Below, one piece after another: positions 7,887-15,558 of a stretch of 31,240 nucleotides of DNA. Numbering within the stretch: the first letter of the stretch is position 1; each line of letters opens with the position of its first letter. Origin of the DNA: Clostridiales bacterium. GTDB lineage: Bacteria; Bacillota; Clostridia; Oscillospirales; Butyricicoccaceae. The position numbers and the translations under genes were made by a program. The stretch spans positions 1-31,240 of the forward strand of contig SFJM01000025.1 of assembly GCA_004555915.1 (NCBI GenBank), given 5' to 3'. Below the pieces are notes generated by a model. That model had not been told where the DNA came from. It saw only the letters and a program-made list of their open reading frames with translations, and searched no databases.

Positions 7887-7892
7887 TATAAT
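7887..7892 (+). promoter_or_regulatory. -10 element of the hydantoinase-activator operon
   Basis: A perfect TATAAT, 64 bp before the start codon, lacks a recognisable -35 at 17 bp (TATCAT). This suggests a promoter that needs an activator. Confidence 0.6.
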
Positions 7893-7955
7893 AGAATGTA
7901 AACTGACCGGGTGCTTTCCCGTCCCCTGCCGCACCCGGAGAAAAGAGGATGTTTC

Positions 7956-9998
7956 ATGAAGCTTGCCATAGGTATTGATACCGGCGGCACCTGTACCGAT
8001 GCAGTTTTATACGATTTTGATTCACGAAAAATCATCAGCCATAACAAGGCATTAACCACATACGATGACCTGACCCGTGGCATTCTGGAAGCGCTGGATG
8101 GTCTGGACCCGGCGCTGTGCCGGCAGGCTTCGGTCGCCGGTCTGTCCACCACCCTGTCCACCAACGCCTGTGTGGAGGGCAAATTCCGCCGTCCCCGGCT
8201 GCTCCTGATGGGCATTGACCGCAAGGGGATCGAACGCTTTGGCGCGGATTACGGCTTTACCGACCCGGATGACATCCGGTATCTGCCCTGTAAGACTACC
8301 ATCACCGGACAGATTGTGCAGGAGCCGGACTGGGATTTCCTGCGCAACCATGCACAGGAATGGTTTTCTGAGGTGGAAGGCTGTGCCATCTGTGAAATCT
8401 ATGGCACAAGGAACCATGGGATACTGGAGAAAAAAGCGGCTCAGATTATCCATGAAACTACCGGGCTGCCGGTTGTCTGTGCCAGCTCCCTGTTCAGCGG
8501 TTTATCCAGTCTGGAGCGTGCTGCCAGCGCCGTACTCAATGCCGGATTGCTCCCCCTGACCCGGAATTTCCTCGATGCGGTACAAACCGCATTCCGTGAC
8601 CGTGACATCCATGCGGAAATTTTCCTTGTCCGTTCGGACAGCAGCCTGATGGGGATGCAGTATTCCGCGGAGCATGCGGTGGAAACCCTGTTATCCGGCC
8701 CGGCAGCGTCTGCACTGGGTGGCAGCGCATTGGCAGGACAGGCCTCTGCTGTGGTTGTAGATATCGGCGGCACCACAACCGATATTGCGCTGATTGAAGA
8801 TCATGCCCCGCTGCTTTCTGAGGACGGCATCCGGGTAGGCCAGTGGAAAACACTGGTCAAGGGTCTGTTTGCCTCCTCCTTTGCCCTGGGAGGTGACAGC
8901 GCGGTTCGATGGGACAAGCATGGCAATTTAACCCTCGGTCCGGACCGTGTCATTCCGCTGTGTGTCCTTGCGGAGCGGGATCCGCAGATTGTCCCGGTTC
9001 TGCAGGAACAGGTATATCGTGTGCCAACCCACACCCTGCCGCTGCATGAATTTCTCACCCTCAACCGTACCGACTGGCGTACCCTTTCCCTGTCGGAACC
9101 GGAAATCCGGCTGTGTACGCTGCTGGAAAACGGCCCGCTTAATCTGCAGCAGGCAGCAGACGCGCTGGGAATCGACAAATACAATCTTCACACCCAGGCG
9201 CTGGAGCGTTCCGGTGTTATCCTGCGCAGTGGTCTGACGCCGACGGATATCATGCATATTCGTGGGGATTATACCCGTTTCTGCCGGGAAGCTTCGATTC
9301 CTGCGGCACGCTTTGCCGCACAATCCCTCCATCTGAGCCTGGAACAGCTTTGCTCGGATATTTACACCCAGGTTTCCCATATGGTCTTTGTTGCCGTGTC
9401 CAAAATGCTGCTGGAGCACGCCTCTCCCTATTACCGTAAGCATGGCTTTGACGAGGGCATGGAGCAGCTGCTGGAGATGCAATGGAATAGCCGGAATGAT
9501 TCGGAGCCTTCCATGCTGCAATACCGGTTCCGTTCCAATGCGGTTCTGGTGGGCATCGGCGGCCCGGTGCATCTGTTTCTGCCGGAAGCCGCACGGGCAC
9601 TGGGAGCGGAATGCCTGATTCCTGACTGTGCCGCTGTAGCCAATGCGGTGGGCGCCATCACCGGACAGATGGTTTCCTCCAAATCCGCAGAGATCCTGCC
9701 CCACGGTCTTTCCCCTGAGGACGAAGATCAGGGAGATTATGCCGTCAGTTACGCGGGAGATACCAGATTTTTTGCAGAGGAAGCCGATGCTGTCGCATGG
9801 ATTGCCGGTGAGCTGCGCCGGGATACAGCAGCGGACCTGCGTGCGCAGGGGGCTGTGGGTGTCCTTTCCTTCCGTGTCCGTCAGGATGACATCACCGCAC
9901 CGGCTTACAGCGGCCTGATGAAAATTGCAACCCGCATTACCGTGACGGCGGAAACCAATCTTACTTTGACAACCGATGAGGAGAATTGTTATGTTTGA
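7956..9998 (+). CDS. Hydantoinase/oxoprolinase-family ASKHA protein in methyltransferase island
   Basis: The 680-residue protein has the hydantoinase/oxoprolinase N-terminal and A-type domains, an acetate kinase/Hsc70/actin-like ATPase fold. Phosphate loop 1 is DTGGTCTD (8-15) and phosphate loop 2 is DIGGTTTD (269-276). The usual B subunit (HyuB) is absent here, so a true hydantoinase or oxoprolinase is unlikely. Relatives of this arrangement lie in corrinoid methyltransferase clusters. The stop overlaps the start of the ferredoxin-ASKHA activator by eight bases, so the two products are made together and may act together on the corrinoid protein (inference). AGAGGA seven bases before the chosen ATG supports that start over one 15 codons up. 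About residues 390-440 contain a stretch reading like a winged helix (LNLQQAADALGIDKYNLHTQ), which is unusual for this family. Confidence 0.85.
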   Translation: MKLAIGIDTGGTCTDAVLYDFDSRKIISHNKALTTYDDLTRGILEALDGLDPALCRQASVAGLSTTLSTNACVEGKFRRPRLLLMGIDRKGIERFGADYGFTDPDDIRYLPCKTTITGQIVQEPDWDFLRNHAQEWFSEVEGCAICEIYGTRNHGILEKKAAQIIHETTGLPVVCASSLFSGLSSLERAASAVLNAGLLPLTRNFLDAVQTAFRDRDIHAEIFLVRSDSSLMGMQYSAEHAVETLLSGPAASALGGSALAGQASAVVVDIGGTTTDIALIEDHAPLLSEDGIRVGQWKTLVKGLFASSFALGGDSAVRWDKHGNLTLGPDRVIPLCVLAERDPQIVPVLQEQVYRVPTHTLPLHEFLTLNRTDWRTLSLSEPEIRLCTLLENGPLNLQQAADALGIDKYNLHTQALERSGVILRSGLTPTDIMHIRGDYTRFCREASIPAARFAAQSLHLSLEQLCSDIYTQVSHMVFVAVSKMLLEHASPYYRKHGFDEGMEQLLEMQWNSRNDSEPSMLQYRFRSNAVLVGIGGPVHLFLPEAARALGAECLIPDCAAVANAVGAITGQMVSSKSAEILPHGLSPEDEDQGDYAVSYAGDTRFFAEEADAVAWIAGELRRDTAADLRAQGAVGVLSFRVRQDDITAPAYSGLMKIATRITVTAETNLTLTTDEENCYV

Positions 9999-11496
9999 AT
10001 TACGTATCTGCTCCGGCGAGCATACCATCACTGTCCCTGCACAGGAAGGGCAGCTGGTCAGCGAGCTGCTGCAGCAAAATATTCCCTCCTTTGCCCTGCC
10101 CTGTGCAGGCAACCACACCTGCGGCAAATGCCGTGTCAAAATGGAGGGTATGCTTTCCCCGCTTTCCGAAGGCGAAAAACGTGTTTTGAGCCAGGAGGAA
10201 ATGGAAAACGGCATCCGCCTTGCCTGTGCCTGCACCATCACCGGCAATGCCACCGCAACGCTGCACGAGGAAACCGCTTCCAAGATTATCGCATGGTATC
10301 AGACACCGGCATATCCGCGCACGGAATCCGGTTATGGTTTTGCCGTGGATATCGGCACCACCACCGTGGCCGTCCAGTTGATTGACCGGAAAACCGGTAC
10401 CATCCTTGCGGAACGTCTGGCGGAAAATGCCCAGCGTGGCTATGGTGCGGATGTCATCTCCCGCATTGAAGCCTGCAAAACCGCCGGACTGGACACATTA
10501 TCTGACCGCATTGCCCACCAGCTGGAGGAAATGGCACAGGAATGCCTGCAGGAAACTGGTATATCGGAAATTGCGGAATCGGTTGTCACCGGCAATTCCA
10601 CCATGCTGCATTTATACGAGGGGCTTGATCCGGCATCCCTTGCGGTTGTCCCCTTTGATGTCCAGTCCTATTTCGGCTGCTTCAGCCGCAGGACACTGGC
10701 GGGCGCTCCGGTATACCTGCCGCGCTGCATCGGTGCCTATGTGGGTGCAGACATTGTCTGTGCGATTCTGGCGGCTGATGTGACAGGACATGGTACCCAG
10801 CTGCTGGCGGATATCGGCACCAATGGCGAGATGGCGCTGGTACATGACGGCAAGCTGCTGTGCTGTTCCACCGCTGCCGGTCCTGCCTTTGAGGGTGCCG
10901 GACTCAGCTCCGGTATGCCTGCCGCTGCCGGCGCCATCCGGGCGGTTCAGCTGACGGAAGATGATACCATCTCCTACGAGGTCATTCAGGACGAACCCGC
11001 CGCAGGTATCTGTGGTTCGGGCATTCTGGATGCGCTTGCCGTCATGCTGGAAAGCGAAGTCATGGATGATTCCGGTTATCTGGAGCTGGAGGATGAAGAG
11101 GACTGGCCGGTGGGTGACAGCGGTATTTCCATTACCCAGAAGGATATCCGCCAGATTCAGCTGGCAAAATCCGCGGTCTGCGGCGGTCTGCTCACCCTGC
11201 TGGAAAAGGAGGATATCCCGGTGGACGAGGTCTCCCGCTTTGTGGTTGCCGGAGGCTTTGGCAATACCATGAATCCGGTTTCTGCGGCAAAAATCGGCCT
11301 GTTTCCCGCAGGATTGCAGCCGAAAACCGCCTTTATCGGCAACGGCGCACTGGGCGGCGCCGCCATGCTGCTGATGAACCGCGACCTTCGCGAGGAAGCC
11401 AGCCATCTGGCACAGGAGGCAGAGGAGCTTTCTCTTTCCACCTGCGCGGAATTTATGGATTATTACATTGACTGCATGGCATTTGATACATTTTAA
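9991..11496 (+). CDS. 2Fe-2S ferredoxin-ASKHA reductive activator of corrinoid protein (RACo-like, DUF4445)
   Basis: This is predicted to use ATP to drive one electron onto inactivated Co(II) corrinoid, restoring Co(I). The N-terminal domain (about 1-95) is a plant-type 2Fe-2S ferredoxin with C38, C44, C47 and C79 in the CX5CX2C...C pattern. The ASKHA part starts with VDIGTTTVA (119-127), followed by LADIGTNGE and a C-terminal AGGFGN motif. At 501 residues it is shorter than classic RACo, apparently lacking most of the linker and middle region. It also lacks the C-terminal 4Fe-4S domain of RamA. The start has GAGGAG six bases upstream, lying inside the previous gene. It is the last gene before the convergent terminator. 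The physiological partner should be the corrinoid protein of this island. Confidence 0.9.
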   Translation: MFELRICSGEHTITVPAQEGQLVSELLQQNIPSFALPCAGNHTCGKCRVKMEGMLSPLSEGEKRVLSQEEMENGIRLACACTITGNATATLHEETASKIIAWYQTPAYPRTESGYGFAVDIGTTTVAVQLIDRKTGTILAERLAENAQRGYGADVISRIEACKTAGLDTLSDRIAHQLEEMAQECLQETGISEIAESVVTGNSTMLHLYEGLDPASLAVVPFDVQSYFGCFSRRTLAGAPVYLPRCIGAYVGADIVCAILAADVTGHGTQLLADIGTNGEMALVHDGKLLCCSTAAGPAFEGAGLSSGMPAAAGAIRAVQLTEDDTISYEVIQDEPAAGICGSGILDALAVMLESEVMDDSGYLELEDEEDWPVGDSGISITQKDIRQIQLAKSAVCGGLLTLLEKEDIPVDEVSRFVVAGGFGNTMNPVSAAKIGLFPAGLQPKTAFIGNGALGGAAMLLMNRDLREEASHLAQEAEELSLSTCAEFMDYYIDCMAFDTF

Positions 11497-11515
11497 CCTT
11501 TCATACAGACGCAAA

Positions 11516-11546
11516 GAAGGCACGCCGCGGCGTGCCTTCTGTTTTT
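11516..11546. terminator. Terminator between the two convergent methyltransferase arms
   Basis: A perfect inverted repeat GAAGGCACGCCG (11516-11527) and CGGCGTGCCTTC (11528-11539) is followed by TGTTTTT on the plus strand. It clearly ends the activator operon. On the minus strand the T-tract is weaker, but it also follows the UROD gene stop. Confidence 0.85.
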
Positions 11547-11553
11547 CGCTTTT

Positions 11554-12588
11554 TTACTTGTTGTAATACTCGTCCACTGCCGCAAAGAATGCGTCAATGT
11601 TGTCCCAGCTGGACATCGGTGGAATATCACAGCCGGAGGAAATGACAAAATTCGGATGCTCACAGCACTGTTCCATGACTGTCAGCGTTGCTTCCCGGAC
11701 GGATTCCGGCGTGCCGTTGCGGAACTGGCCTGCCGGGTCCACATTGCCCATGCAGATGACATCCGCCGGAACCTTGGACATGATTTCCTTCATGTCTACG
11801 GCATTGCCAAAGTGGTAAGCATTTGCCTTGCTGCTCAGGATGGACTCCAGGGTGACATTGGCGGTATTGCCGCAGTTGTGGTAAATCACGGCAAAGTTTT
11901 CGTCACGGACCTCCTCAATAATCCGCTTGCAGTAATCGCCGGAGAACTCCACAGCCAGAGTCGGGGACAGCAGGCCTGCCAGCGGTTCTGCAATGACAAC
12001 GCCATTTGCACCAACTGCCTTATATGCCTTGATGTACTTGATGATAAACTCGGTTGCTTTTTCCAGCACCACATGTGCCATGTCCGGCTCATCATAGCAA
12101 TAGATCAGGGACGAGGTGACATCCATCAGACGGCCTGCCAGTGAGAACGGGCCGATAACACCGGCAAATACCGGGCGGTCGGTAATCAGCTCCAGTGCCT
12201 TTTCAATGGCATCAATATAAATCTGCGTGCGTCCTGCACCGATTTCCGGCACTTCCAGAGCCTCTGCCGCTTCCATACGCTCGTCTTCGTCAATTTCGGT
12301 ATCCAGAACCGGGCCAATGACCGTCGGTACCTCATCGTCGGATACACGGATGGGGGCACCGAAGCACTCTGCCTCAACCGACAGGTCCATCAGGCTCACC
12401 GAAGCGCCCGCGTTCGGGGTGCGGTCTGCCACAGCCTTCATGCCCTTGGCCTGCAGGTCGCTGTCATTGATGAGTTCCTTTACCGTAATGCCCATCAGCT
12501 GGATGGACGGGAAGGACAGCACCGGAAGCGCCTTTTTTACCGGAGCCTCCAGCAGTTCTCTGGTCCACTGATCCATATTCATTTTCAT
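11554..12588 (-). CDS. UROD-family corrinoid methyltransferase (MtaA/MtbA-like)
   Basis: The 344-residue TIM-barrel protein belongs to the uroporphyrinogen decarboxylase superfamily branch that moves methyl groups between corrinoid proteins and thiols or other acceptors (MtaA, MtbA, CmuA C-terminal part). The zinc motif of that branch is complete: H237 and C239 in YHNCGN and C320 in SSGCDIPP. VIAEPLAGLLSP (198-209) lies at the active-site mouth. A true porphyrin decarboxylase is excluded by this zinc motif and the setting. It is the last gene of a minus-strand operon, six bases after the PocR-AraC gene, with AAGGGTG as ribosome binding site. Clostridia do not make coenzyme M, so the acceptor is not the methanogen one. 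It may instead demethylate the substrate. Confidence 0.88.
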   Translation of the reverse strand: MKMNMDQWTRELLEAPVKKALPVLSFPSIQLMGITVKELINDSDLQAKGMKAVADRTPNAGASVSLMDLSVEAECFGAPIRVSDDEVPTVIGPVLDTEIDEDERMEAAEALEVPEIGAGRTQIYIDAIEKALELITDRPVFAGVIGPFSLAGRLMDVTSSLIYCYDEPDMAHVVLEKATEFIIKYIKAYKAVGANGVVIAEPLAGLLSPTLAVEFSGDYCKRIIEEVRDENFAVIYHNCGNTANVTLESILSSKANAYHFGNAVDMKEIMSKVPADVICMGNVDPAGQFRNGTPESVREATLTVMEQCCEHPNFVISSGCDIPPMSSWDNIDAFFAAVDEYYNK

Positions 12589-12594
12589 GTTGAT

Positions 12595-13809
12595 TCACCC
12601 TTTTGTTGAAGTTATGTTAAAAACCTTTTGTTGTTGTGCACTTGCGTTGTTTGCACGGTATTTTCCGGGCGGTATACCCACCTGCCGCTTGAAAATCCGG
12701 GTAAAATAGCTCTGGTCATCAAAGCCTACGGCACACGCGATTTCCGAAAGAGACATGTCGCTGCGGTGCAGGTACATTTTGCTCCGTTCAATGCGCAGCC
12801 GGTTGGTATATTCGGTAAACGTACAGCCCAGCTCTTCCTTTAAAATACGGCACAGATAGGATTTGGACAGATGCACCTGTCGGGCAGCCTGCTCCAGTGT
12901 GAGCTTTTCTGCCAGATGCTCCTGGATATAGGCAGACAGCTGCTGGATGGTATTGGGATGCTTGGCATCATTCAAATCAAAAACCAGATCGAAAAATTTG
13001 TGCAGCATCACACCCAGCCAGGCATCCAGCGCATCGAAATCCCGCAGCCGTTCCATTTCCATTACACTGGTATCACACAGCGAAAAAATCACATTCACAT
13101 CCGCGCCGCCATCGGCAGCCGCACGGGACATCAGTGTAATCAGCTCCCGAATCCGCAGCTTGAGCAGCAGGAAATCCGTACCAACGGCGGAATACAGCTC
13201 AAGCAATAATCCATTGAGCAGCTGCTGTGCCTTTTGTTTGTTACCGGTCCGGATCAGGTATTGCAGCTGCCGTTCATCCTCCAGCGGATAACGGATGTAT
13301 TTTTCCTCCTGCGCCGCCAGATACATGGTCTGCAGGGTTTCCGCCTGTATGCTGGAATCCACTGCTGACATCATCTGTCCGCCGGCAAGATAGCCGCAGA
13401 CAGCAAAGATGATGTCCTTCATTGCCTGTGCCCGCTGCTCAGACAATACCGGAATCCGGCTGTCCTCTCCCGCCGAAAGCCGGACAGTCCCCTGTTCCTT
13501 CTCCAGAATAAACGGCCCGGTTATCATGGCATATTCACGCTGCAGTCTCGGCTGGCGCAATATGGTAGCAAGGTATGCAAACCCGCAGGGACAATGGTAC
13601 AGGTAATGCCCGTTCCACCGGGCTGCTTCCTCACAGCCGGACCGATGTACCTGTTCCGCCTGGCAGACCTGCTGCTCCTGCAGCATACAGGCACATTGAA
13701 ATGGCTGCCGGCAAAACTGTTTTTCGGTGGCATCCAGCAGTGTGCAGCGAACGCCGGTCAGCGCAGCAATGGTATCACAATAATGCTGTACCTGTTCCTG
13801 AAACGCCAT
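12595..13809 (-). CDS. AraC-family regulator with PocR sensory domain
   Basis: This is a predicted transcription factor for the methyltransferase island. The N-terminal half (about 1-170) is a PocR-type ligand-binding domain, rich in cysteines: C39, C41, C49, C59 and the HCPCGF signature at 72-77. Such domains sense small hydrocarbon derivatives, as PocR does for propanediol in Salmonella. The C-terminal 100 residues are a double helix-turn-helix AraC domain (QAARQVHLSKSYLCRILKEE, then SEIACAVGFDDQSYFTRIFK). A GTG nine bases upstream lies inside the AAAGGAGG ribosome binding site, so the ATG eight bases after GGAGG is the start. Its position between the two UROD-fold genes makes those operons the likely targets. 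The 22-bp and 30-bp spaced repeats nearby are candidate sites. Confidence 0.9.
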   Translation of the reverse strand: MAFQEQVQHYCDTIAALTGVRCTLLDATEKQFCRQPFQCACMLQEQQVCQAEQVHRSGCEEAARWNGHYLYHCPCGFAYLATILRQPRLQREYAMITGPFILEKEQGTVRLSAGEDSRIPVLSEQRAQAMKDIIFAVCGYLAGGQMMSAVDSSIQAETLQTMYLAAQEEKYIRYPLEDERQLQYLIRTGNKQKAQQLLNGLLLELYSAVGTDFLLLKLRIRELITLMSRAAADGGADVNVIFSLCDTSVMEMERLRDFDALDAWLGVMLHKFFDLVFDLNDAKHPNTIQQLSAYIQEHLAEKLTLEQAARQVHLSKSYLCRILKEELGCTFTEYTNRLRIERSKMYLHRSDMSLSEIACAVGFDDQSYFTRIFKRQVGIPPGKYRANNASAQQQKVFNITSTKG

Positions 13810-13839
13810 GGATGCCACCTCCTTTACCTAAATCTATGA

Positions 13840-15165
13840 TTAAAATCCACCGTAAACCTTTGCGATTTCTTCCTTTGCAATCTGTACCCAGCGGTAAACG
13901 TTGTTCGGGTTGTTCGCAATGGTATGATTATCCTTCATAATCAGTTCCACATGGTTGCCACAGCGCTTGCAGTCAGTCAGGACCTGATGCAGGCGGGTAC
14001 GGATATGATCCTCATCAATCACCGGAACCGCAATATCCGTGGGGCTTACCTTGTGGCAGAACACATAATCTCCACCCAGAATCTCACTCATCTTCGGAAT
14101 GTCAGCCCACTGGGAAACCGATACACGGCGCAGGCGCGGCAGCTGCTTGACATACTCCCAGCGTCTGTCCAGACCTTCACAGCAGCCATAATAGTTCAGG
14201 CCAAACCGATCTGCCAGCTTCAGCTGGTATGGCAGTACGAATTCCGCGAACATTTCCGGGGAAACCTCGCTGGTTTCCTGGCTTTCATGGAAGCCCCAGA
14301 TATCCATTGCGCTGTTCGGCATCGCAGCGGCAGCATTCAGGTCGTTGGTAATGCCCAGTCCGCCGGAGCCCACATAGCAGTTGCCGGTATTCGGAGTAAA
14401 CAGCTTGTTGGCCTCCAGATAGTCAATCATGGACATATAACCTTCGGTGAAGCGTGCCAGAATCTCATGCATCTTCTCATCGTAGTCATAGAAATCATAC
14501 AGCATGCTTTCCAGGCCGCGCAGGTCTGCATACGGATGGGTCAGCTCCAGGCCCCACCACCACCAGTGGCGGCGTTCCACGGTCAGGATGCCATCAAATA
14601 CATCATGGGCAATGGCAGTGTATGCATCAGTTGCTTCCCAGTCAATGGTGATCTGCGGGATTTGAATCAGCTCGGCAACATCGAAGTCATTCTCCATCAT
14701 GTCATCCGTGATCGGCGCTTCCCATGTATAGGCCTCGCCGCCCTTGACATCACCGATTACCTTCTTTTCCACGCCCCACATGGTATTGTGAGCCTGATAC
14801 GGGATGTAGAACTTGGCTTCAATGGGCTTGTCACACTTGATCTTCTCTGCGTAGATGATTTCCTTGTGCAGCCACATTTCCCATTCCTGTGCCATTTCAC
14901 CTTCACACTCACAGGTGAATTCCATGGGCAGCAGCTCATTCCAGCCATTTTCCAGATCCACATAGATCATCGGGCGGGAATCCTTCAGGTCGTTATGGTC
15001 GCGCCACAGCTTCATCAGCTCATCCTGCTCCGGACGTGCTGCATATCCAGCCATTTTCTTTGCCAGCTCCTGCAGAATGGCCTTGTCATGCTCACTCATG
15101 ACGGCCTGTTCCTTTGTCCAGCCATGCATAAAGATATTACCGTTGGTACACTGGTCAAATCTCAT
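13840..15165 (-). CDS. Divergent UROD-superfamily protein, candidate substrate-specific methyltransferase
   Basis: The 441-residue protein is about 100 residues longer than MtaA-type enzymes and resembles the uroporphyrinogen decarboxylase-like family found beside corrinoid proteins. O-demethylase methyltransferases of acetogens (MtvB type) also have this fold. The first 110 residues are an added N-terminal region. A tryptophan cluster HWWWWGLE (200-207) and YVGSGGLG, NAAAAMPNSAMDIWGFH follow in the barrel. YYGCCEGL (325-332) takes the place of the HxC zinc motif, with C370-H371 and KDNHTIANN (411-419) near the end as further possible ligands. It heads the minus-strand operon with the PocR-AraC and MtaA/MtbA-like genes. 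GGAGG seven bases before the ATG fixes the start. The substrate is unknown; an aromatic methoxyl or a methylamine-like donor would fit the tryptophans (inference). Confidence 0.78.
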   Translation of the reverse strand: MRFDQCTNGNIFMHGWTKEQAVMSEHDKAILQELAKKMAGYAARPEQDELMKLWRDHNDLKDSRPMIYVDLENGWNELLPMEFTCECEGEMAQEWEMWLHKEIIYAEKIKCDKPIEAKFYIPYQAHNTMWGVEKKVIGDVKGGEAYTWEAPITDDMMENDFDVAELIQIPQITIDWEATDAYTAIAHDVFDGILTVERRHWWWWGLELTHPYADLRGLESMLYDFYDYDEKMHEILARFTEGYMSMIDYLEANKLFTPNTGNCYVGSGGLGITNDLNAAAAMPNSAMDIWGFHESQETSEVSPEMFAEFVLPYQLKLADRFGLNYYGCCEGLDRRWEYVKQLPRLRRVSVSQWADIPKMSEILGGDYVFCHKVSPTDIAVPVIDEDHIRTRLHQVLTDCKRCGNHVELIMKDNHTIANNPNNVYRWVQIAKEEIAKVYGGF

Positions 15166-15251
15166 AAAAATGCCTCCTGTCACAGTCATTTTAAAGAAAC
15201 AATTGTTGTCATTCTGTTTGCAGATTTTCCTGTCCTGAATCTGTTTTCTGT

Positions 15252-15280
15252 ATCATACCACAGAAAAACACGCTTTTCAA
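15252..15280 (-). promoter_or_regulatory. Promoter of the UROD-PocR-UROD operon
   Basis: On the minus strand TTGAAA (15275-15280), a 17-bp spacer, then TATGAT (15252-15257), giving a leader of about 80 nt before the ATG. The spacer resembles that of the divergent araC-type promoter (GAAAA, GCG, TTT, GTGGTAT in the same order). Confidence 0.7.
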
Positions 15281-15290
15281 CCAGTGGAAT

Positions 15291-15356
15291 ATCATCCAAA
15301 AAAATGACTTTGTGCATTTTATCGTCCAAAAAATCACACGAATTATTGTGTATTTT
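15291..15356. repeat. 30-bp-period direct repeat in the divergent intergenic region
   Basis: ATCATCCAAAAAAATGACTT (15291-15310) and ATCGTCCAAAAAATCACACG (15321-15340) start exactly 30 bp apart. The second copy continues into CACACGAATTATTGTG, whose ends form CACA/TGTG arms. Both copies end in TGTG-n-ATTTT. It lies between the two promoters of the divergent pair and is a likely operator. The 393-bp gene-free stretch otherwise holds only the two promoters and AT-rich DNA. Confidence 0.55.
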
Positions 15357-15420
15357 TGCTAAAAAGTATTCCATTTTTTTGGTTTTATCTCCTATTATGT
15401 TTGTTTTTATAAAAATACTT

Positions 15421-15448
15421 TTGAAAAATGCGCATTTCGTGGTATACT
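15421..15448 (+). promoter_or_regulatory. Promoter of the cupin-AraC gene with a palindromic operator
   Basis: TTGAAA (15421-15426), 16 bp, TATACT (15443-15448). A perfect 12-bp palindrome AAATGCGCATTT (15426-15437) fills the spacer, where a bound protein would block polymerase, so autoregulation is likely. The leader to the ATG is about 105 nt. Confidence 0.65.
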
Positions 15449-15558
15449 AAAACAGATGAAAAAAAATTGCAGCATCTTTTCAGAGAAAAAGATGATTATT
15501 TTTCGAAAGTTTTTAACCATCTTTCGTATGGATTTTTTCCTTCCGGAGGTAACCCCCT

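Noticed and set aside
7956..9998. Genuine hydantoinase or 5-oxoprolinase
   Set aside because: The HyuB subunit gene is missing and the gene is coupled to a corrinoid activator, so the family name should not be read as the function.
8928..10283. 451-codon minus-strand frame across the hydantoinase-like and activator genes
   Set aside because: It is antisense to two overlapping genes with intact motifs and has no recognisable domain.
11554..12588. Uroporphyrinogen decarboxylase of heme synthesis
   Set aside because: The HxC...C zinc motif and the corrinoid-protein neighbourhood place it with the MtaA/MtbA methyltransferases; no heme gene is nearby.
13924..15450. 508-codon plus-strand frame antisense to the UROD-like gene
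   Set aside because: It has no ribosome binding site, overlaps the operon promoter and leader, and the minus-strand frame has clear family motifs.
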